DNA of 64,000 nucleotides, from contig NZ_CP013070.1 in NCBI RefSeq assembly GCF_000264945.2, forward strand, positions 2,480,001 to 2,544,000, given 5' to 3'. A program made the position numbers and the translations under genes. Within the stretch, counting starts at the first letter, position 1, and each line of letters starts with the position of its first letter. A model generated the notes under the pieces. It was not told where the DNA came from. It worked only from the letters and a program-made list of their open reading frames with translations, and searched no databases. Shown here piece after piece: positions 9,058 through 18,500 of this stretch. Source of the DNA: Sphingobium indicum B90A. Lineage in GTDB: Bacteria; Pseudomonadota; Alphaproteobacteria; Sphingomonadales; Sphingomonadaceae.

Positions 9058-10419
9058 TCACCGGCGCAGTTCTTCGATCCCGAGTTCCTGCCATATCCAC
9101 CCGAAGTCGTACGTCGCCATCGGATCATCGATGTCAGCGTGTCTCCCACTGAGATTTTCGAGATGTTTTAGCCACGTGGCGAGTTGGTCGCGTCCGGCCT
9201 TGCTGCCGGCGCATTGTCGCGGCGTTTTGTCGCCGAGCATCGGGACAGGCTCATCGAGGAGTGTCCGGTATTGACGATCGAGCATGCCGTGGACAAGCGG
9301 GGTGGCGACCTCGACCGGGATGTCCGGTGCCGGCTCCGACACGGTTCGTCCTTCCTGACGCGCAGCCATCGCCTGTTCGATCGTCTCGATCTCGGTCAAA
9401 GGTGTTCCCACCAGGGCGCCGAGCGCCTGGGTGACGAGTGCAACGCCGCGTTCTGCACGTTCGGCCGAGGTGACGGAGAGGATCAGAGCGCGGCCCTTGA
9501 GTTCCAGATTCCCAAGCACCGGCGTGCCGTCTTCCATTGACACACCCCACGCCATCTGGCCGGTGCCTTTCTTGCCCTGTTTTGTTCTGGTGCCGAGCCA
9601 GTTCCAGAAATGTGACGTTTCCCGCTGCAGGGCGGGCACGGTATCGAGGCGGTCGCCGATGAGTGCCTGCGTCGTCCCCCGCGTGAACGGAAAACGGACA
9701 CGGTGGAAAACAACCTCCTCGCCATCGGCGTTATGCAGCGTGGGGATGGCGACAGGCTCGAGCATCCTGGGCAAGATGTCGAACAGCCAGACCATCGAGA
9801 TGAGCGGCGCCAGGTCGCGCAGTTGATCATCGTCGATCACTAGTTTCGCGCGCGGGCCGCGCTTGCCCTGTCCCAGGCGCAATGCCTCGAGAAGGGCGCT
9901 GGTGGCTTCCGCTGTAAAGGACAGCAGGCCGCCTGCCAGGATCCTATGCCCGCTCACCGGAATGATGCGCACGCCGATCCGATCCCACGGGCCCAGCGTC
10001 CTGGACGCGGTGCGCTCGCGGACCTGGACGGGATCACCGCCCCGGATCAGATCTCGCGCGAGGAAGCCGACGCCGGGCTCGATCGCGCTGACTTCATAGA
10101 CGCTCATGACGGAGGTCTTCAGCGCGCGCATGTAGAGCTTGTTGGGGCCGGCCTCGTTCCATCCGCGGCGCTTGAGATATTCGTCCACGATGTTGCGGCC
10201 ATCGGGCTCGAAGACGCGGGTCACCAGGTCCTCGAACGCGCAGCCCCACAAGGTCATGGCCCAGTGATCCCCGATGATGCCGGGCAGTTCGTCGGAATCG
10301 ATGTCGAACTGCGTGAGAACCGGCCCCAGATGATCGTCGAGCGCGTCATGCAGGTCGTCGGCCCACTCGGGCCGTGTCGCGAACTTCATCAGCCCGGTCA
10401 GGTCGTGGCCGCGTTTCAT
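9058..10419 (-). CDS. Transposon passenger protein of unknown function (SEC-C-associated type), coupled to tnpR
   Basis: 453 aa, soluble, no signal peptide. Its ATG overlaps the tnpR stop (ATGA), so it is translated with the resolvase. The middle contains MSVYEVSAIEPGVGFLARDL and ASRTLGPWDRIGVRIIPVSG, a pattern I associate with proteins that carry SEC-C-type ends. The C-terminus has a compact domain with LLDEPVPMLGDKTPRQCAGS and YDFGWIWQELGIEELRR, resembling small C-terminal domains seen on SEC-C and MbcA-like proteins; the resemblance is from memory. No nuclease, kinase or resistance motif is evident. The stable place in the resolvase operon suggests a role in the element's biology or as carried cargo. 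Confidence 0.7.
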   Translation of the reverse strand: MKRGHDLTGLMKFATRPEWADDLHDALDDHLGPVLTQFDIDSDELPGIIGDHWAMTLWGCAFEDLVTRVFEPDGRNIVDEYLKRRGWNEAGPNKLYMRALKTSVMSVYEVSAIEPGVGFLARDLIRGGDPVQVRERTASRTLGPWDRIGVRIIPVSGHRILAGGLLSFTAEATSALLEALRLGQGKRGPRAKLVIDDDQLRDLAPLISMVWLFDILPRMLEPVAIPTLHNADGEEVVFHRVRFPFTRGTTQALIGDRLDTVPALQRETSHFWNWLGTRTKQGKKGTGQMAWGVSMEDGTPVLGNLELKGRALILSVTSAERAERGVALVTQALGALVGTPLTEIETIEQAMAARQEGRTVSEPAPDIPVEVATPLVHGMLDRQYRTLLDEPVPMLGDKTPRQCAGSKAGRDQLATWLKHLENLSGRHADIDDPMATYDFGWIWQELGIEELRR

Positions 10420-11054
10420 GCCGGTAGCTCCATAGTCTGTCGGTGCGCGGCGACGATGCGCGAAACGGTCGGCTCGCTGACATGATAGAGCCGCGCCATC
10501 TCGGCGCCGGATTTTCGTCCGGAGATGACGGACTCCGCGATCTCGCGCCGTTGCTTTTCGCCGAGTTTGCGCCGGCGTCCGCCGATCCGCCCTTCGGCGC
10601 GCGCCTGGGCGAGGCCGGCGGAGGTGCGCTCGCGGATCATGGCGCGCTCGAACTCGGCGAAGCTCCCGACCATCTGCATCATCATGCGACCTGCGGCCGT
10701 GGTGGTGTCAATCGCCTCGGTCAGCGAGCGGAAGCCCGCGCCCGCCGCCTCGATCCGCTCCATAATGTGCAGCAGATCCTTGAGGCTGCGCGATAGCCGG
10801 TCGAGTTTCCAGACGACGACGACGTCACTGTCGCGTAACTGGCCGATCATCTCCAGGAGCTTTGGCCGGTCCCAGCGCCCGCCACTGGCAATTTCCTCGA
10901 ACACGCGCCTGCACCCAGCCGCGTCGAGGGCGCGGCGCTGGGCGGCGTTCGACTGCTCGTCACCCTTCGACACCCGCGCATAGCCGATCAGATAGGGTGC
11001 CCTGGTCAAATCCTGCCTTTCACAAACGGCCGTATCCGGAGGCCAGTGCGGCAT
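10416..11054 (-). CDS. tnpR: Tn3-family serine resolvase
   Basis: 212 aa from ATG 11054, which has AGGA eight bases upstream; TTG 11009 would give a more typical 197 aa. The catalytic serine is in GYARVSKGDEQS (Ser29), followed by the conserved KLDRLSRSLKDLL and MMQMVGSFAEFERAMIRERT segments. A C-terminal helix-turn-helix (SGAEMARLYHVSEPTVSRIV) follows. It would resolve cointegrates made by TnpA at a res site, expected in the short gap to tnpA. It reads divergently from tnpA, as in Tn3 itself. Confidence 0.94.
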   Translation of the reverse strand: MPHWPPDTAVCERQDLTRAPYLIGYARVSKGDEQSNAAQRRALDAAGCRRVFEEIASGGRWDRPKLLEMIGQLRDSDVVVVWKLDRLSRSLKDLLHIMERIEAAGAGFRSLTEAIDTTTAAGRMMMQMVGSFAEFERAMIRERTSAGLAQARAEGRIGGRRRKLGEKQRREIAESVISGRKSGAEMARLYHVSEPTVSRIVAAHRQTMELPA

Positions 11055-11137
11055 GAACGGATTCCTGCGGCCTCTTGTCTTTCACAATCCTCTTTCAGAA
11101 TCATGCCGAAAGGCAAGTGGTTTTTGGAGGTTCAAAG
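11055..11137. promoter_or_regulatory. tnpR/tnpA divergent intergenic region, presumed res site and promoters
   Basis: Only 83 bases separate the two divergent recombination genes. Tn3-family res sites normally sit here and span over 100 bases, so part may extend into the tnpR 5' end. I could not define the three resolvase-binding subsites by eye. A strong TTTTTGGAGG sequence serves tnpA translation. Confidence 0.45.
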
Positions 11138-14086
11138 ATGCCCGGACGGATTCCGATGACGACGCGGCAGCGCGCTGCCCTGCTGATGTTGCCCGACGAC
11201 GAGGCGGCGATCGTGAAGCACTATAGTCTGTCAGGTGAGGACATGACCGCGATCGACACCGCGCGCACGCCCGCCACCCGACTCGGCTACGCCCTGCAGC
11301 TTTGTTGCCTGCGCTACCCGGGCCGGCATCTGCGCCACGGGGAACTGCTGCCTGCGGTCATGCTCGACCATATTGCCGAGCAGGTCGGGGTGGATGCAAA
11401 GGTCATAGCTGATTTCGCCAGACGCACGCCCACGCGCTACGATCAGCTCGCCGCGATCAAGACGCGCTTCGGCTTCAGCGATCTGAGCCGCCCGCACCGC
11501 GTGGAATTGCGGACATGGCTGACAAACGAGGCGGCGAGCATCATCGACGGACGCGCGCTGCTCGGCCGGCTTCTGGATGAGATGCGCGCGCGTCGGATCG
11601 TGATCCCGGGTGTCAGCGTCGTGGAGCGCATGGCGGCCGAGGCGATACATCAGGCGGAAACGGATCTCGTGGCCGCGATCGATGGCGGCCTTGGCCATGA
11701 GATGCGTCAGCAACTCGACGCGCTGATCGATGACAAGGTGCATGACCGGCAGAGCCGTCTGTCCTGGCTGCGCGAGCCAGAACCGCGTGTCGCATCCGCT
11801 TCGCTTTTGGAAATCGTCGAAAAGATCACGCTGATTCGTGGGACGGGCATATCGGCTTTCTCCCCTGATGTTCGCCACGAACCGCGCCTGGGGCAATTCG
11901 CCCGGGAGGGTGTGCGCTACACGGCACAGGCTTTCCAGCAAATGCGCCCGGCCCGCAGGCGGGTCGTGCTGCTCGCGACGCTGCGCGAGCTGGAGGCGAC
12001 ACTGACCGATGCGGCGATCGATATGTTCATTGCGCTCGTGGGGCGGGCCCATCTGCGCGCCCGCAAACGGCTCGAACAGCGCGTGGCCGTTTCCGGCCGC
12101 GAGGGCCGCGAACGGATGTTACGCATCGCCAGGGTTCTGGAAGCGATCAGCCAGGCGGCCCGGGCTGGCGGCGATGTCGCCGCGGCGGTCGATGCCGTGG
12201 CATCCCTCGACATCATCGACGCCGACGCCGCTATCATCCGACGTACCGCCTCACCGCACCGGAACGAGGTTCTGGACGAGATCGCGGCGGAATATCGCGC
12301 CTTCAAGCGGATGGGGCCGTCGTTCGTGCGCGCTTTTGATTTCCAGGGCCGGGCCGGAATGCAGCCGTTGCGCGATGCGATGGCGATCCTCGCCGATCTC
12401 GACGGAGACTGGCGCAGGGCGTTGCCCGATGACGTGCCGCTTGGCCATGTCGAGCACCGCTGGCGTCGGCATGTCATGACCGCAGGCGGGATCGATCGCA
12501 CCCATTGGGAGATGGCGACTTACAGCGCGCTTTCCAATGCTTTGGCATCCGGTGGTATCTGGGTGCCGACCGCGCGCGTCCATCGCGCGCTCAGTGTGCT
12601 GCTTGCCCCACCGGCCAGCCCCGTACCGAAGCCCGCTTTCTCGCTCGGCGATCCGCACGCCTGGCTCGACGAGAGGGCGGCAAGGCTTGATAGCGCCCTG
12701 CGCGAGGTCGCCCGCGATCTGGACAAACGCGATCCCCCCCTTTTTGCCGGCGAGCGGCTGCGGTTTCCGAAAGACCCCAAAGAAGACCCTGGTCAGGATG
12801 AAGGGCGGCAACTTGCGCTCACCTGCTACGGCATGGTGCCTGCCACCCGTATCACGGATGTGCTGTCGCAGGTTCAACGATGGACCGGCTTCATCCAGCA
12901 TTTCGGCCATGTCTCGACCGGTCTGCCTCCCGCCGACGAACGCGCCTTTCTTGCCACCTTGATCGCGGAGGCGACCAACCTTGGTCTGTCGCGCATGGCC
13001 GAAGTTTGCGGTGTCGCCTCGCGTCGCGCACTGTTGCGTATGCAGACGTGGCATATGCGCGAGGAAACGTTTCGCGCCGCGCTCGCCAGCCTGACCGACG
13101 CTATCCATGCCGAACCGCTCGCCGCCTGGTTTGGTTCGGGGCATCGCGCATCGGCCGATGGGCAGGCTTATTATCTCGGCGGTGCCGGCGAAGCCGGAGG
13201 AACGGTCAACGCACATTACGGTCGCGACCCCGTGGTCAAGATCTACACCACCATCACCGATCGATACGCACCGCTTCATCAGACGGTCATCGCCGGGACG
13301 GCGGGCGAGGCGATCCACGCACTCGACGGCATCCTCGGCCACGAAAGCAGCGCGGACATCACCGCCCTCCACACCGATGGTGGCGGCGTCTCCGATATCG
13401 TGTTCGCCGTCATGCATTTGCTCGGCCTCGATTTCGAGCCGCGCATTCCGCGCCTGTCGGATCGACAACTCTATGGTTTCGAGCCCGCGCGGCGCTATGG
13501 TCGGCTCGCACCGCTGTTCGGGCGCCGCCTCGGTCGGGACCTGATCGTCAGCCATTGGGCCGAAATTGCGGAGGTCATCGCGGCGATGCGCGACCGCACT
13601 GTCACACCGTCGCTGATTTTGAAGAAGCTGTCCGCCTATCGTCAACAAAACAGTCTTGCTGCGGCACTTCGGGAGGTCGGACGGATCGAGCGCACACTGT
13701 TCACGCTGCGCTGGTTCGACGACACCGATCTGCGCCGGACGGTCACCGCCGAACTCAACAAGGGCGAGGCACGCAACAGCCTGGCCCGCGCTGTCGCCTT
13801 CCATCGGCTCGGGCGGTTTCGCGACCGTGGCCTGGAGAACCAGCAGACCCGCGCGGCAGCGCTCAACCTCGTCACGGCCGCCATCATTCTTTTCAACTGC
13901 CGCTATCTCGGTCGTGCCGTCGATGAACTGCGGCACCGCGGCACACCTGTCGATCCCGCCATGCTGTCCCGATTGTCGCCGCTGGGATGGGACCGCATCA
14001 ATCTCACCGGCGATTATATCTGGTCCGAGAGCCTCGACCTCGATGCCGATGGCCTCATGCCGCTGCTCATCAAGCCGCTACCGTGA
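11138..14086 (+). CDS. tnpA: Tn3-family DDE transposase
   Basis: 982 aa, normal for Tn3 transposases (about 950-1010). ATG 11138 follows TGGAGG at good spacing; ATG 11075 is in frame but lacks such a site. The N-terminal DUF4158-type region (RQRAALLMLPDDEAAIVKHY) binds the inverted repeat. The catalytic triad is D674 (ASADGQAYYLGG), D747 (LHTDGGGVSDIVF) and E877 (NKGEARNSLARAV), all intact. The stop codon lies inside the right inverted repeat. No terminator separates it from the tpsB remnant and tpsA, which have the same orientation, so read-through outward is possible. Confidence 0.96.
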   Translation: MPGRIPMTTRQRAALLMLPDDEAAIVKHYSLSGEDMTAIDTARTPATRLGYALQLCCLRYPGRHLRHGELLPAVMLDHIAEQVGVDAKVIADFARRTPTRYDQLAAIKTRFGFSDLSRPHRVELRTWLTNEAASIIDGRALLGRLLDEMRARRIVIPGVSVVERMAAEAIHQAETDLVAAIDGGLGHEMRQQLDALIDDKVHDRQSRLSWLREPEPRVASASLLEIVEKITLIRGTGISAFSPDVRHEPRLGQFAREGVRYTAQAFQQMRPARRRVVLLATLRELEATLTDAAIDMFIALVGRAHLRARKRLEQRVAVSGREGRERMLRIARVLEAISQAARAGGDVAAAVDAVASLDIIDADAAIIRRTASPHRNEVLDEIAAEYRAFKRMGPSFVRAFDFQGRAGMQPLRDAMAILADLDGDWRRALPDDVPLGHVEHRWRRHVMTAGGIDRTHWEMATYSALSNALASGGIWVPTARVHRALSVLLAPPASPVPKPAFSLGDPHAWLDERAARLDSALREVARDLDKRDPPLFAGERLRFPKDPKEDPGQDEGRQLALTCYGMVPATRITDVLSQVQRWTGFIQHFGHVSTGLPPADERAFLATLIAEATNLGLSRMAEVCGVASRRALLRMQTWHMREETFRAALASLTDAIHAEPLAAWFGSGHRASADGQAYYLGGAGEAGGTVNAHYGRDPVVKIYTTITDRYAPLHQTVIAGTAGEAIHALDGILGHESSADITALHTDGGGVSDIVFAVMHLLGLDFEPRIPRLSDRQLYGFEPARRYGRLAPLFGRRLGRDLIVSHWAEIAEVIAAMRDRTVTPSLILKKLSAYRQQNSLAAALREVGRIERTLFTLRWFDDTDLRRTVTAELNKGEARNSLARAVAFHRLGRFRDRGLENQQTRAAALNLVTAAIILFNCRYLGRAVDELRHRGTPVDPAMLSRLSPLGWDRINLTGDYIWSESLDLDADGLMPLLIKPLP

Positions 14087-14114
14087 ATCTGTGTCCGAAT
14101 AATGTACAGAGGCC
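14078..14114 (-). repeat. Right terminal inverted repeat of the Tn3-family element
   Basis: Its reverse complement starts GGCCTCTGTACATTATTCGG and ends CACGGTAG, pairing with 8776-8812 with three mismatches. The last bases GGCC abut the ACCCT duplication. Confidence 0.93.
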
Positions 14115-14119
14115 ACCCT
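14115..14119. repeat. Right copy of 5-bp target-site duplication ACCCT
   Basis: Identical to 8771-8775. Collapsing the two copies restores codons reading I-A-T-L-C-E-V-R-D-R across the junction. Confidence 0.9.
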
Positions 14120-15578
14120 GTGCGAAGTGCGCGACCGGGCCGCGACCATGCTGCGGCAGATGGGCTATCTGGCGGCCGTGCAGGTTCCGCCCCAGCGCAT
14201 CGAAAAGGGCGGCACCGTCCGTTTCGACATCTTCATGGCGCGGCTGGTGGCGATAGAGGTGCGCGGCGACGCGGGCAATGGCGAAAGGCTGATCGCCGGG
14301 CATATGGAGGCGCTGAAGGGCCAGCCGGTCTTCAACGTGCGGGACGCGGAACGGCACCTGCTGCTGGCCCGCGACCTGCCGGGCTATGACGTGCGGCTGG
14401 CGCTGCGCCCGGCGGGGACGGCGCCGGGCGAAGTGGTGGGCGAGGTGCAGGTGGTGCGCCAGCGCGTCGAGCTGGACATCAACGTCCAGAATTACGGCAG
14501 CAACGCCGTCGGCCGCTTCGGCGGGCTGGCGCGGGTGCGGTTCAACGACATGACCGGGATGGGCGACAGCACGCTGTTCAGCATCTTCAACACCGTCCAG
14601 CCGAGCGAGCAGACCGTGCTCCAGGTCGGGCACGGCATGGCGCTGGGCAACGACGGGCTGCGCCTGTCGGGCGACCTCACCTATGCCTGGAGCAAGCCGG
14701 GGATAGGCGGCTTGCCGCTGTCGTCCGAAACGATGATCGCGACGGCGGCGCTCGCCTATCCGCTGGCGCGGCGGCAGGTGCATACGCTGCTGGCGACGGG
14801 CGGGCTGGACATCGTCAACCAGGATCTGCGCTTCGGCGCCGCCACGCCCAAAGTGCCGTTGTCGCGCGACCGGCTGCGCGTGCTGTTCCTGCGGCTGGAG
14901 GGCGAACTGCTCGATCCGGACAGCATCGTCAGCACCATCGGCTATTCGGGGATGGAGCCGAAATGGCGGCTGGGCGGCATGCTGGAAATGCGTCAGGGCA
15001 TCGATGGGCTGGGCGCGAGCGACGCCTGCGGAGCGGCTTTCGTCAACTGCGCCTCTCCCCGCACGCCGATCAGCCAGCTGGATGGCGATCCGTCCGCCTT
15101 CGTGCTGCGGGCCAGTGCGCAGGCGGAATATCGGCCGACGCCGAATGTCGCCTTCGCCCTGTCCCCAAGGGCGCAATACAGCCCGGACGTGCTGCTTTCC
15201 TATGAGCAGATGAGCGCGGGCAACTATACCACGGGGCGCGGCTACGATCCCGGCGTCATCACCGGCGACAGCGGCGTGGGCGTCGCGGCGGAGCTGCGTT
15301 ACGGGCGGATCGCGCCGCGGGAACCGGGCGCCGTCGCCCTCCAGCCCTTCGTCTTCTTCGACGCGGCCTGGATGTGGCATCGCAGCGCCAATTTCGTCGG
15401 GCTCGACCCGCAGAAACTCTATTCGGCGGGCGGCGGCCTGCGCGCGACCTGGGACAATCATGCCCGGCTCGACCTGACCCTTGCGACGCCGCTGCGCAAG
15501 GCCGGTTTCCAGACCGAAAGGGGCGGCACGCGGCTGCTCCTTTCCCTGACCACGCAAATCCTGCCGTGGAGGCGTTGA
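14115..15578 (+). pseudogene. TpsB/FhaC-ShlB-type transporter, 3' fragment
   Basis: Continues the TpsB frame from inside the POTRA domain (MLRQMGYLAAVQVPPQRIE, then VRFDIFMARLVAIEVRG) through a second POTRA-like part (VVGEVQVVRQRVELDINVQ) to the complete 16-stranded barrel region. The barrel includes the long loop-6 type segment (NYTTGRGYDPGVITGDSG) and ends in an aromatic-poor but typical strand (LLLSLTTQILPWRR). An internal ATG at 14148 could yield 476 aa, but without signal peptide or a full POTRA domain it could not reach the outer membrane. Its stop overlaps the tpsA start (TGATG). In intact form it would export TpsA across the outer membrane. Confidence 0.9.
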
Positions 15579-18500
15579 TGACCAGGAAACATGGCGCATT
15601 CTCGCTCTGGACCCTGCTGGGCCGCACAAGCGCGGTGGCGCTCGCGGTCGGGCTGGGGGCCGGTGCCGCAATCGGCCAGAAGGCGTTTCAGGGCAGCTAT
15701 TCGACAAGTCCCGATGTCTTCATCTCGCAGGGCGCATTGCCGAACACGGACACGGTCTCGCTGAACTCGGCCCAGGCGGTGATCGACTGGACGCCCGACG
15801 ATCGCGGCCCGGCCAGCGCCGGCACGATCGACTTCCTGCCCCAGGGCAGCACGGTCACGTTCAGCTCGTTCAGCGACTTCACGGTGCTGAACCGCATCCT
15901 GCCGCTGGACGGCAACGGACTGCCGGTATCGCGGGTGATCGCGTTCAACGGCACGGTGCAGAGCCGGATCGGCGGCAACCCGCCCATCACCGGGGGGGCG
16001 GTGTGGTTCTATTCGCCCGGTGGCATCATCGCGGGCGCGAACAGCGTCTTCAACGTCGGATCGCTGGTGCTGACCACCAACGCGATCGACATCAGCAACG
16101 GCCTTGACAGGAACAACATCCGTTTCGCGGGACCGGCGGGCAGCACATCGTCCGTCGAGCTGCTTGCGGGAGCGCAGATCAACGCGCTTTCGTCCGGCAG
16201 CTATGTCGCGCTGGTCGCGCCCCGCGTGGTGCAGGGCGGCACCGTCACCGTCAACGGATCGACCGCCTATGTGGGTGCCGAAGCGGCCGACATCAGGATC
16301 AATAACGGGCTGTTCGACATAGCGATCACCGCCGGCACCACGGACGCCGGCGGCGTGGTGCACAGCGGCACGACGACAGGCCCTGAATCGGTCGACGGCA
16401 ACGACATGCAGCGCGTGTTCATGGTCGCGGTGCCGAAGAACAACGCGCTCACCATGCTGCTGTCGGGCAATGTCGGCTACACGCCCGCGACGGCGGTCAC
16501 GCCGGACGGCAGCGCCATTGTGCTCTCGGCGGGTTCCGACATCGCCCACGACACCGGCGGGAACCTGGTCGCGACGCGCAACGCCACGACGACGGCGGAG
16601 GCGGGATTCAGCATCGGATCGGGCGACTGGCAGAACGACCTGACCGGAACTGCGACCGGCGACATCGTCATCCGCCCAACCGCGACCGCGCATTTCCTGG
16701 GCAATGTCGCGCTGTCCGCAGAGCGCGGCATCACCCTGAGGGCCGACCAGTCGGCCGCGATCGCCGCCGACAAGGACATGATCCTGACCGCCGGAAGCGG
16801 CGCTGCGGGCGGTCGCATCGACCTGCTGGCCTTCGGCGGCAGCGGCGCGGCCCTGACCAACGGACAGATAGACGTCACCGGCAATCTGAGGCTGAACGCC
16901 AGCGGGGATGGCGAGGCGGGCGTCAGCGCGACTCCCCTGGTCGGCGGGGATGCCAGCGGCGGCACGATCAACCTGATCGCCACCGGCGGATCGATCGCCG
17001 CGGCCAGCCTGGTCGCCAATGCCGTGGGCTATGCCGGCTATGGCAGCGACAGGTCCGGCGATGCCGCGGGCGGGGCGATCACCCTGTCGGCGCTGACCGC
17101 CGCCGGCCCTTCCGGCACCGAGGCGGGGAGCCTCAGCTTCGGCAGCACGACGCTCGATGCGTCGGCGGGCACGGCCTTCCAGGTTTCGGCGCCGCCGGTC
17201 GATGGCGGCGACGCCATTGGCGGCACTATCGCGCTCAACGGCGCGGCCGGCGCCGTCATAGCGGGCGGCCTCGATCTCGGCGCCGTGAGCGCCACGGCGC
17301 AGGCGACCGGCGGCATCGCCAGCACCGGCGCGGCAGGCGATGCGACCGGCGGCGACATCCGCGTCGCCATATCCGGCGGCGCGCATGAATGGGCGAGCTT
17401 CTTCGCCGACACCAGCACCGCGCCGGGCCATGCGACGGAGGGCGGCAGCTATGGCGCGGCCATCCCCGGCGCCACCGGCATCGACATCGACGTCGGGGGC
17501 ACGGGCAGCCTCAATATCCTGACATCCGTTTCGCTCTATGCCGACGCGCGCGCCTTTGGCGGCGGCGCGTCGGGCGGCGCGCTGCGGGCCGGGCGGATCA
17601 ACATCGCCGCGCATGACGGCGGCAGCTTCGCGATCGCGGAGGATCTGTTCGCCACCGCCGATGCATATGGTTTCGCCGCCTATCCGGGATCGAGCTTCCT
17701 GACGCCCGGAACGGCCGACGCCCTGGGCGGCGCCATCGGCATCGGCGCGGCGGGCGGCAGCTTCAGCGCGGCGGAACTCCATATCAGCGCCAGCGGCTTT
17801 GCCGGCGATGCGCCGGGCGTCGCCGGGACAGGGACCGGCGGCAGCGTGACGCTGTTCGCCAGCGCGTCGGGCGGGCGGCGCGGCAGCTTTTCGCTCGGCG
17901 ATTGCACGGGTTCGTGCAGCATCCATGCCGATGGCGGCGGCGGAGCGGGCGCCAACGGTTCGAACGGGACGGGCGGATCGGTCCTGCTCTATGCCAGCGA
18001 TGCCGATTTCTCGGCGCTCGGCGAGCTTTCGCTGCACGCGCACGGCATAGGCGGCGGCACGGCATATGACGATGCCGCAGGGCGCGGCGGCGACGGGCTG
18101 GGCGGCAGCGTCACGGTGGAAGGCCGCCTCGGCGCCGCAGGAAGCGGCGATCTCCGCTTCGGCAATCTGCTTCTTTCGGCGGAGGGCGCCTCCGCGCCTT
18201 CCAGCGAGGGCATGAGCTTCAACGGCGGCGATGCCGGCAACGGGACGGGCGGATCGGCCAATATCATCCTGTCCGGCGGCAGCCTGACCGCCGATCTGGT
18301 GGATGCAGGCGCGGATGGATTTGGGGGCGCCGCCGGTGAAAACTGCCCGGATTGCGAAGGGGGCGGCACGACATCGTTCCGCGCCGGCAATGGGCAGGGC
18401 GGATCGGCGGGCTTCCTGATCTCCGGCGGAACGGCCACCTTGGGCGCATTGGCGCTCAGCGCGCAGGGCGTGGGGGGCGAGGCGGAAGGGGCGAGCAGTC

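Larger units (their letters stand above)
8776..14114. mobile_element. Complete 5339-bp Tn3-family transposon inserted in tpsB
   Basis: Bounded by 37-bp inverted repeats (8776-8812 and 14078-14114) differing at three positions, flanked by a 5-bp ACCCT duplication. It carries a 982-aa DDE transposase, a divergent serine resolvase, and an unknown gene coupled to the resolvase. All parts needed for replicative transposition and cointegrate resolution appear intact. The matching duplications and the perfectly restorable host frame suggest a recent insertion. No antibiotic, metal or catabolic gene is carried. Confidence 0.95.
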
